Shown one piece after another: positions 40,847-49,504 of a DNA stretch of 49,504 nucleotides. The translations under genes and the position numbers were made by a program. The notes beneath the pieces are model-generated. The model saw only the letters and a list, made by a program, of their open reading frames with translations. It did no database searches and was not told the origin of the DNA. Location of the stretch: assembly GCA_027575765.1 (NCBI GenBank), contig JANBPT010000266.1, positions 1 through 49,504 on the forward strand, read 5' to 3'. This DNA is from Tieghemiomyces parasiticus (Eukaryota > Kickxellomycota > Dimargaritomycetes > Dimargaritales > Dimargaritaceae). Position 1 is the first letter of the stretch; every line of letters begins with the position of its first letter.

Positions 40847-42724
40847 TTAGGCCGCCAGGTTCATCTTGCTCCAATCGTAAAAGTAGCGCACGATGAGGAA
40901 GGGCTGACCGAGGATGCAGAAGGAGATCCAAAAGAAAATATTGCCGACGCTGGAATCCTTGCCGAGGTGCTGGGCCACGAGGTCGGTGAAGAGGACGAGG
41001 GGAACCTGGAAGAAGATCCCCCAGAAGGCGTGGCCACTCAAGTTGTGAGTCGGGATGGCCACGAGAACCTCATGCAATAGGGCCGAGATAAAAAAGATAA
41101 GCACCATGGCACCGAACGGTGGTAGGCCCGCGCGGAGGCATGGGAGGTAGACGTGGCGTTTGAAAAAAAAGTGAACGGGCTGGTTCCAGAGCCGCCAGTA
41201 CCGGGCGAGGGTTCCACTGTTCCACCAGGGCAGGTAGAACGAGCGATCGCCAAAGTGGAGCACCTCGGCCAGGGCGTTAAGGTAGGCGTGAAAGATGGCG
41301 TAGAAACCGAGCAGCCAGACAATCACACTCGTAGTCGACAGTTTGAACACGCGCTCGAGGATCTGCATCACGTTCAGCTCCTCCCACGCCCCCACTGAGT
41401 TCTTGAGGGTCGGGATGGCGTACTGCTCAATAAGAAAGTAAATCATGACCACGGCGATACTACCTTCCAAACACCGCTTGAGGAAGAAGCGCTTGCGGAA
41501 CCGCTGATTGCGCGGGTAGGACGGCTGGTAGCAGAGAGTGGGTACCATGGCGAAGTAGAGCGAGTTATGCGGAGTGATGTTGGCCGGGTAGCGTACCGTG
41601 TATTCAGCGGGCTGCGGAAGACCGTGGGCCAGGTTGTAGCGCAAGCTGCGATTCACCAGGACGTACGAGATGAGCTTGAGTTCCTGCACCAGGACGGTGG
41701 CAAGTACACACATGCCCAAGAACGGGTGATTCATCCGGGTGTAGACGATGTAGCACGGGTAGGCCAGGGCAATGGTCAGGTTAAGGGCGTGTGCCCACCC
41801 CGAGACCAGGGTCCACCACCGGTAGGTGGCCGCGTTGACCCGGGGGCCCGGGGCGGCCGATTTGGCAGGGTGGACACTGCCACTGCTGGGCCGGCCGGGG
41901 GCCGCGGTGTTCACATTGGCACCGTTTCCGTAGCGCTGGAAGGACCGCACTAGAGGCCAGGCGTACTGCTGGGCTACAATTTGCTCAATCCCGTAAGTGG
42001 CAAGAAGGTTGAGTGGGAGCAAGGCGGAGGCGACGACAGTGAAGATCCACTCATGTGCGGGTATGAGGCGACCCGGAATGGACATGAGTAAACCGTACTT
42101 CATGTAGTTTTCCACGACCAGACGGACATTGGTCACGAAGAGCAATAGCAGGGCCAGGTTGAGGAATCCCTTGTAGCTAACCTTGTTCTCGCCGTACGAG
42201 AGCACCGATGAGCGCACTTCGGTATGTACCGGTAGGGTATGGCGCGCGTTGGCGTCCTCGGCCGTGGCCTGAATAGGGACGGTGTTAGTCGACACGTCAC
42301 TCTCGTAGTATTCGGACGGCGGGTGGGCCTCGAGCAACTCGAGTTGCGGGGCCAGGGCTGAGGTTGCGGCCGCCAACGAGTCGCTGGTGGTCGACCGGGT
42401 GGGAATGAGCGGGGCGCTGCCGCGATGGCGTAAGGAGGTGGCGGCGGCCAGGCTGTCGTCGTTCCAGGTGAACCGGGCGGCGGTGGGCACGCCTGCGCTG
42501 GTCTCCTTGGAGGCCGGAGGCGTGGGTGAGGCGGAATGGTTGTCGCGGGAGGTGTGGACCGGAGCGAGGTGGGAATCACTTGGTGAGGACTTGGTGACCA
42601 TGTCGGCCATGGTGGTTGAGGACGACGAGGACGATGGCGACGAGGTAGCGGATGACCTCCCGGAGTAGTCGGTGTCGTCTGTCCCCGGCGGCCGGGGCAC
42701 CGGTGGTTCAGATTGAACACTCAT
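40847..42724 (-). CDS. DGA1-type unclear; DGAT1: Diacylglycerol O-acyltransferase 1 (MBOAT family)
   Basis: Intronless, 625 aa from the first true ATG at 42724. The first about 190 residues are Ser/Thr/Pro-rich and disordered, as in DGAT1 N-termini. A polytopic membrane domain follows. The catalytic region is clear: YWRLWNQPVHFFFKRHVYLP, then the hydrophobic helix with the active-site His in ISALLHEVLVAIP, then LGQPFLIVRYFYDW near the C-terminus. These align with DGAT1 (W-N-x-P-V-H, S-A-F-F-H-E, G-Q-P) better than with sterol acyltransferases. The enzyme makes triacylglycerol from diacylglycerol and acyl-CoA in the endoplasmic reticulum. The signature FYxDWWN reads FYLPWWN here, with Pro in place of the Asp. 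The last residues (KMNLAA) carry no obvious retrieval signal. The + strand upstream is purine-rich, so the sense leader is pyrimidine-rich. Confidence 0.94.
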   Translation of the reverse strand: MSVQSEPPVPRPPGTDDTDYSGRSSATSSPSSSSSSTTMADMVTKSSPSDSHLAPVHTSRDNHSASPTPPASKETSAGVPTAARFTWNDDSLAAATSLRHRGSAPLIPTRSTTSDSLAAATSALAPQLELLEAHPPSEYYESDVSTNTVPIQATAEDANARHTLPVHTEVRSSVLSYGENKVSYKGFLNLALLLLFVTNVRLVVENYMKYGLLMSIPGRLIPAHEWIFTVVASALLPLNLLATYGIEQIVAQQYAWPLVRSFQRYGNGANVNTAAPGRPSSGSVHPAKSAAPGPRVNAATYRWWTLVSGWAHALNLTIALAYPCYIVYTRMNHPFLGMCVLATVLVQELKLISYVLVNRSLRYNLAHGLPQPAEYTVRYPANITPHNSLYFAMVPTLCYQPSYPRNQRFRKRFFLKRCLEGSIAVVMIYFLIEQYAIPTLKNSVGAWEELNVMQILERVFKLSTTSVIVWLLGFYAIFHAYLNALAEVLHFGDRSFYLPWWNSGTLARYWRLWNQPVHFFFKRHVYLPCLRAGLPPFGAMVLIFFISALLHEVLVAIPTHNLSGHAFWGIFFQVPLVLFTDLVAQHLGKDSSVGNIFFWISFCILGQPFLIVRYFYDWSKMNLAA

Positions 42725-44792
42725 GGATTGATCGGGACGAAGTGTATGGCCAGACTGTTGAGTGTGCGTGTGTGTCTGTGTATCAAAAGTCGAAAGGTGG
42801 GCAAGCAATTAGCGTTCAAACGTTGTGAACCAGGCGGCAAGTCAGAATGAACAAGGCAAGAGCAGAGGAGGGGAAGAAGAAGCGGTGGGGTTTGGCCGGA
42901 AGAGTGAGACCCTACCGAAGGTTAGGTTGTGCAAGCTAATAGCAGCGACTCGGGAGGGAAAGGGGGTTAAAAGCAGCGGAAACCAGGGGGGAATACCCGA
43001 GTTAAGCGGTGATGAGATTACTGCAGGAGGACTGTTAACCTGGTGAGGGGAGAGTAAGTGAAAGGGGAGATATGTAATTAACTGGCGACACTAGGCCAGG
43101 AGGCCTCTTGGTGACAAAGTAGAAAACAGGGGAGGGGAGCACGGTGGGGCTGTGCCCGATGGTAAGGCTTGGAATGGTATACATGTATTTAAAAGAGGGA
43201 TACGGACGAAGTAGGTCATGGGGATGAGAGATAATCAGATATTCGCAGGGAACGATGACCTTGACGCCCGGCGAGTCAACGAGGTAAGGGGGGTGGGTAT
43301 ATGATCCACACAGTGACGCCATATACTTACGGTTGTCACCCAGGACAGTTGCGATGTGAGAGGTGGCGCCTTGAGGCAGGATGCGGATCGGTACGTGAAA
43401 GCAACGAAAGCCCACCGCAGGATAGGGGCCAGAATACGATGGAGTTGCTCCACGCCAGGCCAGGGCCGCAGTGCAGGTCTGGGTAATGCAGATGGTGGTT
43501 AAAATGGGTTTAGGTAGTCGTTCGAGAAGCTTGGTTGGTGAGAAGGCAGGACTTAGGAGGCTATTAAGGAGGTGGACGAGGTTGTATGGCTAACAAGAGA
43601 AAGAGAGAGAGACTTGAGTGCCGGGGGCTGGTTCGCTTGATATCCGTCTGCTGCGATACAACTACCTTTGTACACGAACTGCGTATTCTCCCCCCCACCA
43701 TACATGCTGGCATGCACGGAGGCCGGAAAGTCGAGCAGCGTGTACGCTGGAGAGCGAAAGCGCTGGGTATCCACGCGGTTTCTCTTTAGAAGGATATATT
43801 GTTTGGGCAGCCAACCACGTCGAAGGGCCCGGCCACCACGAGCAGCGAACATTCACATGCGTGACGTACAAGCGAGACTGTCGTAGCGCGGGCCCGCGCG
43901 AAGGAATCACTGGGGATCGAACTTGAACGTGCAGCGTGGGAGACGTGGCCGGTTAGGGCCAGAGCTCGACAGCCCTATTCGCACAACCCCAGCGGCCAAT
44001 GCCCCTGGGCCTTTCATAATATGGACAGCAGAGAAATGAGGCTAGGTGGCCAGCCAGCGCCCAACCTGTCCATGCGTTTCCATCGGTCAGGAAATCTTCA
44101 TCAGGCCGGAGGGACCCTGGAGGAAATCATCGACTGGGCCATGGATGGGAAGGGCCGGCAGTCCCCGGAGGCACAGCGGGGACTGGGAACATCTATTCGT
44201 CAACAGAGCGGCATGAGGGTGCATCCAGGAACTCACACCCATATCCCAGCCTAAGGCCGTCACTGGTCAACAGTGTCAGCGTCCACAACCCCCGAGCCAG
44301 GCTAGCGGATGACGTCGGACTGCGTCGATCGCACTGACCGTGCCTGCTGCTGACCTCATCCATCACGCCGGCAGCTGCAGATATTGCGTCAAGTCAACGC
44401 CATGGTACACCAGCTACAAAGTGGCTCGCCGTATCTGCCGGTCAACATAGAATACCAGTGGTCCGGAATTAAACTGCACATTTGGTTACCAGGCGCCCTC
44501 CTTTGGACATTAGGTATTTTCAAATGGTTCACTTGACCACTGGCTCGGTAGGACGGGAACACGGCCGAGCAACTAGGCATACCAGCGATACGGCATGGCG
44601 ATTGGCTTTTGTGGGCACCGTGAGGCCCGTTGGAATACTCCAGGTGACCGCGGGTAGCGACACAGGTGGAGGGGTCGTGGCCGAAGTGGCCTTGTTTGGC
44701 CTTCGAGCAGGTAAACCGGCTTGGCAGCCACCATGCTGCGGAAGCTTCTGACAGGCCGATCACGAAGCACCAGAGCAGGTGATGCGATGAGG

Positions 44793-44850
44793 GACCTTCC
44801 TCCTGCGTATAGCTGCCTCCATCCTTTTCGAAAAGGAGGCCCGGAAGGTC
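44793..44850. repeat. Nested inverted repeats (strong hairpin)
   Basis: The outer arms GACCTTCC (44793-44800) and GGAAGGTC (44843-44850) enclose GCCTCC (44815-44820) and GGAGGC (44835-44840), which in turn overlap a 16-base perfect palindrome TCCTTTTCGAAAAGGA (44822-44837). As RNA or cruciform this would fold strongly. The function is unknown. Confidence 0.8.
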
Positions 44851-47083
44851 GGGCTCGTATGGGGCGCGATTTGTGCTGAGATGAGGAAGATTACGCTACC
44901 ACCCAACCTGTCATCGCCACGACCTGGGGCCCACAGCCATTACAACAGACTGGTTGACGAATGTGACGTGGTGAATATTGCTGAACCATGGGGACAGAGC
45001 AGATTGAACCGTGTCGGTCGAAGAGGTCTACCGTCGTCGGGAATTCGCGCAAAGAACCCGAACGATGATGGGCCTCGAGTTTAATATAACCACCTGGTTC
45101 AACAGTCGACCGTGAAAGAACGTTCACTAGGCCTCCCAATCTATCATTTTTACTTGACAACACTGCTTCGCCTCTTCCCAGATTATCACCTCAATGTTGT
45201 CCATCTAACCAAACCAAGCAATATCCGTTACGTAAGCAGCAACCGATTCCAGACATTGTTGTCATGGAAGTCACTTCATTAGGCAGAGCGGCGGCTGGGG
45301 GGGGGGGGTCGCGGCGATCACTACAGACCCACTTTTCTGTCCATTAACCAAGCAGAAAGCGATCAGGCGGCCGCTCCTCACTATTATATCCACAGTGGCG
45401 GGTGGTGCCCTGAAAGCACCGCCTACTGACTTGTGTACTTGCGCATATTAGGATTTCTGGGGGGGGGGGTGTTTACTTCTACACTATTTTCCATCTGTAA
45501 CTTTGCGGTTGGTAATGCGGCCCATGGAGAGAACGACTTGTTTGCAGTACCTTACCCTGCGCGGCTGTGCACTTGGCTTGCGTGTGGCGGTGGTACAGTA
45601 CCAAGCTATTGCGCCGTTAAGCCTGTGACACCTGACCGCCGCCTCGTCGACTTTAACATCGCAAGACTGCTTGACTACAACCCTGGTCAGGTGAGTGATG
45701 AAGGAAGGGGGGTGGTCGTACGGTTTCGGTTCGGGCATTCGCCTTCCTACCGCGGCGTAGTACTTTACTCTTCAATCATTTTGGCCTGATGGAAAGGGGA
45801 AGTGGAGGTAATGATATAGGTGGAATTGTACTACTACTGACATGGGTGCCGTGCTGTTTGATCGCCGTACCTTTCTTTGCCACCTCATCGTCGCTGCAGT
45901 GACCTCTACACGTAGCATTACTAGACCATTGGTGGATATGCCGTGGGCTTTGTAGCGTCGGAGTTGGCACTCTAACTCTGTGAAGGTTCGAGCCAACACC
46001 AATCGCCGTTGCACCCGGCCGCCGCACATGTGTGTACGAAGTAATGGGTCGATCACTTCAGCTTTTACCACCACCACTGACGAATACAGCAGTTTCAGGC
46101 CCTCAGTTGGCCTGGGATGTTTTGGTCAGTCGCTCCCAATGATCGCCGTCATGCAGTGAGGACGCTTGGTGTCCTAATCCGGAAGGTGAATTTTCTGGCC
46201 CAATTGGGGCTGCAGTTTACCTTCTCGCCCTGGATGGTGTGAGATGGACAGCAGCTTAATAGAGTGCGGTTGGCGTTATCGAGGGATTGGCAACTCCCTC
46301 CTCCTCCACTTCGCCTCCCAGGGCACAGCTCAAAGAACTATGTCGCCCAACGCTCCTCATTAATCATGCCTGACAATATATTGCCACACTTGAGGTCGCG
46401 AGCATCCTCCTGGTGCTCACCTCATTGCCTTACGTCCATTATCCAGGCACTGTGTTAGGCGTCTTGACCCCTTTGGCCACCTCTCACTTCTGATCTTGGA
46501 TGATTCCTAATAGGGAGAAACGATGCGACGAATTCTGACAAAAATCAACGTCCAGCTATTGGCCTGTCCGCAGTCGAACTCAGCGCTTGTAAGGGCGGGA
46601 GGGGATTGGCGCCTGGAGTGGACGTACCCTGGTTATGTCCCAACTGATGCCGTTTTTCCTTTTGGCCCGGCCTGCGAAGAGCCGCTCTTGCACACAACGT
46701 GAAGGCCAGGACCGCAAATTTGAAAGAGTGTGATGGGCCCAACCGCGTCGGCACATCCAACACACGCCGACCCTCTCTCCACACACGTCTTTGGTACCTT
46801 GTTGACGCCTCAGTCCGACGTTACACCAGCTGGTCCCCACTAACTCCCCCTCTTTCGGAGCCCGGGGGTGGTGGTCTCCATCCATTCCCCCACCTGAATC
46901 CCTTGTCTCCAGTCATCGTCCTCTCGGACTCTTCCACGCTTCCCATCACCTTCATCCGCGCTTCATTAGGTTGGAAGGGTCAGATTGTTGGGGGGGGGCG
47001 CCTGTCCAAACTAAGGGGTCGGTTGCCAATACGACCGCCCATGCCCCCTTTGGAAGTCAGGCTAGGGGAAGACCAGGCAGTCC

Positions 47084-47091
47084 TATATAAA
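47084..47091 (+). promoter_or_regulatory. TATA box of the KNH-like gene
   Basis: TATATAAA, 235 bases before the ATG, at the end of a GC-rich block and followed by a C/T-rich tract that would be the 5' leader. This is the clearest TATA element in the window. Confidence 0.6.
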
Positions 47092-47325
47092 CTATCCGGT
47101 CTGCCGCCAGCCCGCCGGCGTTTTCTTTCTCACCACCTACCACTTTTATTTTACTTTTACTATTCTCTTATCAAAGCCCTTCTTTAATGACCCTGCAGCC
47201 CACCACACCTGCTCACCCCAACACTTTAACCGACTTTTCCTCCCGCTTTTAACCTGCATATCGTCTCAGCACTAAGCATTTATATCTAGTTCCCCTTACC
47301 ACTACATAATAATTGTCTTCTCACT

Positions 47326-48180
47326 ATGAAGTCCTACACTATCAGCTACTTGGCCATTGCCATCGCCGCCTTGACTTCGGTCTCCCAGGCCTACTTCTAT
47401 ACCACGAGCATCGACAACTCGTCGACGTGGAAGTCTGGCGAGAAGGTTACTGTCAACTGGATCTCTAAACCAGAACCTGCCGATGGTGGTGAGCCGGATG
47501 CCACCTACAGCGTCATGCTTAAGACCGGTAATGACGGCGACCAACAGGATATCGCCCAGGTTGTCACCGATGCCAGCATTGACAAGAAGAGCTTTACTTT
47601 CACCGTCCCGTCCAACGTGCCCGCCGGCGCTTACTTCTTGCAGTTCAAGTCGGGCCCGATCAACAACTGGTCGACTCGTTCCGCCGTCGACGGCAGCAGC
47701 AACTGGACTCCGCTTGGTACCGGTGCTGAAGCCAAGGCCGCCGCCGCTGCCCTTGCCAACGGCGGTGCCGTCCCAGGCCGTGCTATCGCCACCTCTGAGG
47801 GTGCCTCCGCTGCTGAGTCTGAGTCGGCTATTGAGACCGGCGATTCTGAGACTGAGGAGACCAGTGTGGTCACCGCCACTGCTACTGCTACTGCCACGGC
47901 TACCGCCTCTGCCTCCGTCTCCGCCAAGACCAGCACCGGATCAGCGAAGACGGCTAGCAGCTCGGCTTCGTCTGCCATCACATCCAAGTCGGCTTCGGCT
48001 TCCGCTTCCGCTTCCGCTAGCAAGTCGGCCGTCACTTCGTCCATCTCCCGGGCCACCAACAGTGTTGTGCCTACCGGTACTCCGGATGAGGAAAGCGCCG
48101 CTGGCATCGGTGCTTCCTTCACCATGACTGGCCTGGCTGCCGCCCTGGGCGCTTCCTTCGCCTTGAACCGCATGCTGTAA
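47326..48180 (+). CDS. KRE9/KNH-like GPI-anchored surface protein
   Basis: Intronless, 284 aa. A signal peptide covers about 1-22 (ending SQA|YFY). The mature part begins with an Ig-like domain of the KRE9/KNH N-terminal type, about 23-120: a W-K-S-G-E-K-V-T-V-N-W strand, YSVMLKTGN, SFTFTVPSNVPAGAYFLQFK. Then comes a long Ser/Ala/Thr-rich spacer (about 140-255), likely O-mannosylated, and a hydrophobic C-terminus (FTMTGLAAALGASFALNRML) that fits a GPI-attachment signal, with a possible site among the small residues just before it. Such proteins sit on the plasma membrane or wall; yeast Kre9/Knh1 are needed for beta-1,6-glucan, but proteins with only this domain need not share that role. Codon use (many GCC, GCT, TCC and AAG codons) and a TATA box suggest high expression. 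Long open frames on the opposite strand over the spacer are by-products of its repetitive codons. Confidence 0.9.
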   Translation: MKSYTISYLAIAIAALTSVSQAYFYTTSIDNSSTWKSGEKVTVNWISKPEPADGGEPDATYSVMLKTGNDGDQQDIAQVVTDASIDKKSFTFTVPSNVPAGAYFLQFKSGPINNWSTRSAVDGSSNWTPLGTGAEAKAAAAALANGGAVPGRAIATSEGASAAESESAIETGDSETEETSVVTATATATATATASASVSAKTSTGSAKTASSSASSAITSKSASASASASASKSAVTSSISRATNSVVPTGTPDEESAAGIGASFTMTGLAAALGASFALNRML

Positions 48181-49334
48181 TCTTACTGGCCGTATGTCTG
48201 ACTTGTTAATCGGATCGGATAATTGCCCGGCTCTTCTTTCTCGCATTCACTCCCATTGGAACGTGAAATTACAGTACTGGTAATCAAACAGTTTGAGCTG
48301 GTATGGCTTGGCCCAAGCGTGTGCCCCTGATTTTATTTTTCTACCCTAATTCATGCTATTTCGGAAATTAATCGTCCTGTTTCTCTGACCCTTTTGCGAA
48401 TGGCTGGATGGCGTATCCGCTGGGCTTCATTTTACTTCCTCTACCTCTTCGGTGCGGATTAACAAACCAGCGGTGAACGTTTTGATCAACTTGCACAAAC
48501 TGGATCATCCACTACGGTAACCCTCGGGCTGCTATTCGTGACGTGTCGCTTCGACTTCAAGTCGCATCTCTTAACATGTTTTCTCCTTCTGACTTGCCAT
48601 GATCCTTGCGCTCACCATCTGACTTTCTCTTCCATTCATTCCCCAGTGCTGCTTACCGCCATGACGTATGGCCTTTGCATCTATTTGTTTTTTCATTCAA
48701 CTTCTACCTAATACCATCGGTCCACCTATATGTCGTCCTCTATTCCCCTAGTCATATTCACGATTACGCTCCCCCCTCCTTGTCTGCTCGGTCGGCGCGG
48801 CGGGCCATTGAGTTGTCTCACCAGGTTAATGTCATTGGTTTCACCCCTGTAATAAAAGTGAATAATGCCACTTTCTGCTGTTAGGCTTGTATTCGGAGTA
48901 CCTATCTTCAGGTCGATACCCAGAAACCCAAGGCAACTGATCAGGCTAGACTACGGCGAACTTTATCTCATGTTTGTTGATACAGCTTTCCAAGTTGGAC
49001 GCTCCAAGGTGATATTTCCTTGTGGAGTAGGAGTCGCTTGTAATACAGCGTTAGGACAAGTACATTTTGTCACCAACTGAAATTTTAACAAGACTTGTTT
49101 ACTTTTGCCGGCGACATTCCAACTCGTTTACCACATTGTAGAATGCGCCGACCGAACATTTAGGCTCCCAACTTTACCTTTCACTGCGGTTCCCCCGACT
49201 TCTCGTCTACTGCCATCTCCTTCAACCATCCCAAATCCTCGTTTCGCATCCTCCCTTACTGCATTCACCATCACCATCCGCCCTTTCATTCCGTACATGA
49301 TACACACGCTCTCTTCCCATTCCCACAACTGACC
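48181..49334. other. Intergenic, KNH-like 3' flank and NSE4-like leader
   Basis: Mixed composition up to about 49140, then pyrimidine-rich to the NSE4-like ATG. Short frames (48606-48884, 48865-49080) have no recognised motifs. No gene is called. Confidence 0.5.
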
Positions 49335-49482
49335 ATGACTACCTCTAAGCCCTCGCAGCGGGAGGCTATTCAGAGCCAACTAGACACCATTGCCGACCCC
49401 CAGGTGTTTGACCCCAATCAGGATGTCCAAGAGAAGCGGTGGCTCCGTCGGGAGTACCGTCAACTTATCCAGAAGACCGAGG
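49335..49482 (+). CDS. NSE4-like SMC5/6 complex subunit, first exon (partial)
   Basis: The first exon opens at ATG 49335 and ends at a consensus donor gtaagt (49483), giving 49 residues plus one base. The window ends inside the intron. The segment VFDPNQDVQEKRWLRREYRQLI resembles the N-terminal motif of NSE4 proteins (D-P-x-Q-D-x-x-E-K-R-x-x-R-x-x-Y-R-x-L), which contacts the SMC6 neck. NSE4 is the kleisin of the SMC5/6 complex in DNA repair and replication-fork maintenance. The leader is pyrimidine-rich, supporting the start. With only 49 residues the call is probable, not certain. Confidence 0.7.
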
Positions 49483-49504
49483 GTAAGTGGGCTATACGGG
49501 GCCC

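Larger units (their letters stand above)
42725..47325. other. Largest intergenic gap; only scattered structures seen
   Basis: At 4.6 kb this is the longest gap. 42725 to about 43250 is purine-rich on + (DGAT1 leader). From about 43250 to 46700 the composition is mixed. Within it are poly-G runs at 45297-45308 (12) and 45459-45468 (10), a 14-base GC palindrome (GCGCGGGCCCGCGC, 43886-43899) and a nested hairpin at 44793-44850. A 12-kDa frame at 45433-45789 lacks an ATG. From about 46790 the + strand is pyrimidine-rich ahead of the KNH-like gene, with nine G at 46990-46998. No RNA gene or recognisable transposon protein was found. Confidence 0.5.

Noticed and set aside
43035..43415. 126-codon minus frame upstream of DGAT1 containing a GTAAGT site (about 43330)
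   Set aside because: Peptide not recognised, splice partners not found, and most of it lies in the stop-poor DGAT1 leader.
43900..43980. Possible tRNA on the minus strand (TTCGATC followed by CCC)
   Set aside because: The bases either side of the seven-base loop do not pair as a T stem and no anticodon arm could be built.
45433..45789. 118-codon frame with a GTGAGT donor-like site near 45690
   Set aside because: It has no ATG and crosses a poly-G run; the peptide is not recognisable and no partner exons were found.
47631..48173. 180-codon antisense frame (and a 214-codon shifted frame) over the KNH-like gene
   Set aside because: Both follow from repeated GCC, TCC and ACC codons in the Ala/Ser/Thr spacer; the sense frame has signal peptide, domain and GPI signal.
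48865..49080. 71-codon frame resembling a retroelement fragment at first sight
   Set aside because: No protease, reverse transcriptase or integrase motif could be identified in or around it.

Overview
The window looks like nuclear DNA from a fungus outside the well-studied yeasts and moulds. Genes are compact, several have GT-AG introns (gtaagt/gtaggt/gtgagt donors), and the proteins include an Lte1-type RasGEF, a KRE9/KNH-like GPI wall protein and a yeast-YLR001C/Fsc1-like fasciclin protein. Alongside these are a LAMTOR4-like Ragulator subunit, a kinesin-12-like motor, an ANKRD54-like protein and a carotenoid oxygenase, a mix that fits an early-diverging lineage (possibly Zoopagomycota). That placement is inference; no rRNA, tRNA or barcode locus was found.

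Layout, left to right. (1) 1-60: first codons of an unidentified minus-strand gene. (2) 2937-5382, plus: a six-exon PUB1/TIA-1-type RNA-binding protein. (3) 5.9-6.5 kb: a decayed mariner-family transposase. (4) 6816-7936, minus: five-exon prefoldin subunit 6, sharing a 395-bp divergent promoter with (5) the LAMTOR4-like gene at 8332-8786, plus. (6) 9052-11124, minus: CLF1/crooked-neck splicing factor. (7) 11776-13890, minus: carotenoid oxygenase. (8) 15689-18703, plus: kinesin-12-like motor. (9) 21176-22186, minus: mitochondrial-type O-methyltransferase. (10) 23391-23633, minus: a small one-pass membrane protein. (11) 25674-30521, plus: large Lte1-like RasGEF. (12) 31103-31804, minus: an unresolved coding-like relic or gene. 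(13) 32093-34021, minus: two-exon ANKRD54-like ankyrin protein. (14) 37143-40106, plus: fasciclin-domain membrane protein. (15) 40847-42724, minus: DGAT1-type acyltransferase. (16) 47326-48180, plus: KNH-like GPI-anchored protein. (17) 49335 to the edge, plus: first exon of an NSE4-like SMC5/6 subunit.

There is no obvious gene cluster. The genes are mostly unrelated housekeeping or signalling functions: RNA processing (PUB1, CLF1), cytoskeleton and mitosis (prefoldin, kinesin, Lte1-like RasGEF), TORC1/lysosome signalling (LAMTOR4), lipid storage (DGAT1), vacuole or cell surface (FAS1, KNH-like) and DNA repair (NSE4).

No clearly new multi-gene system was found. The best leads are a four-cysteine insertion inside the RasGEF catalytic domain, a changed FYxDWWN motif in DGAT1, strand-polarised pyrimidine-rich leaders upstream of most genes, recurrent poly-G/C tracts confined to non-coding DNA, and the unresolved coding-like stretch at 31.1-31.8 kb. 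Spliced models below were built by eye from splice consensus, reading-frame phase and family alignment from memory; none was checked by computation.
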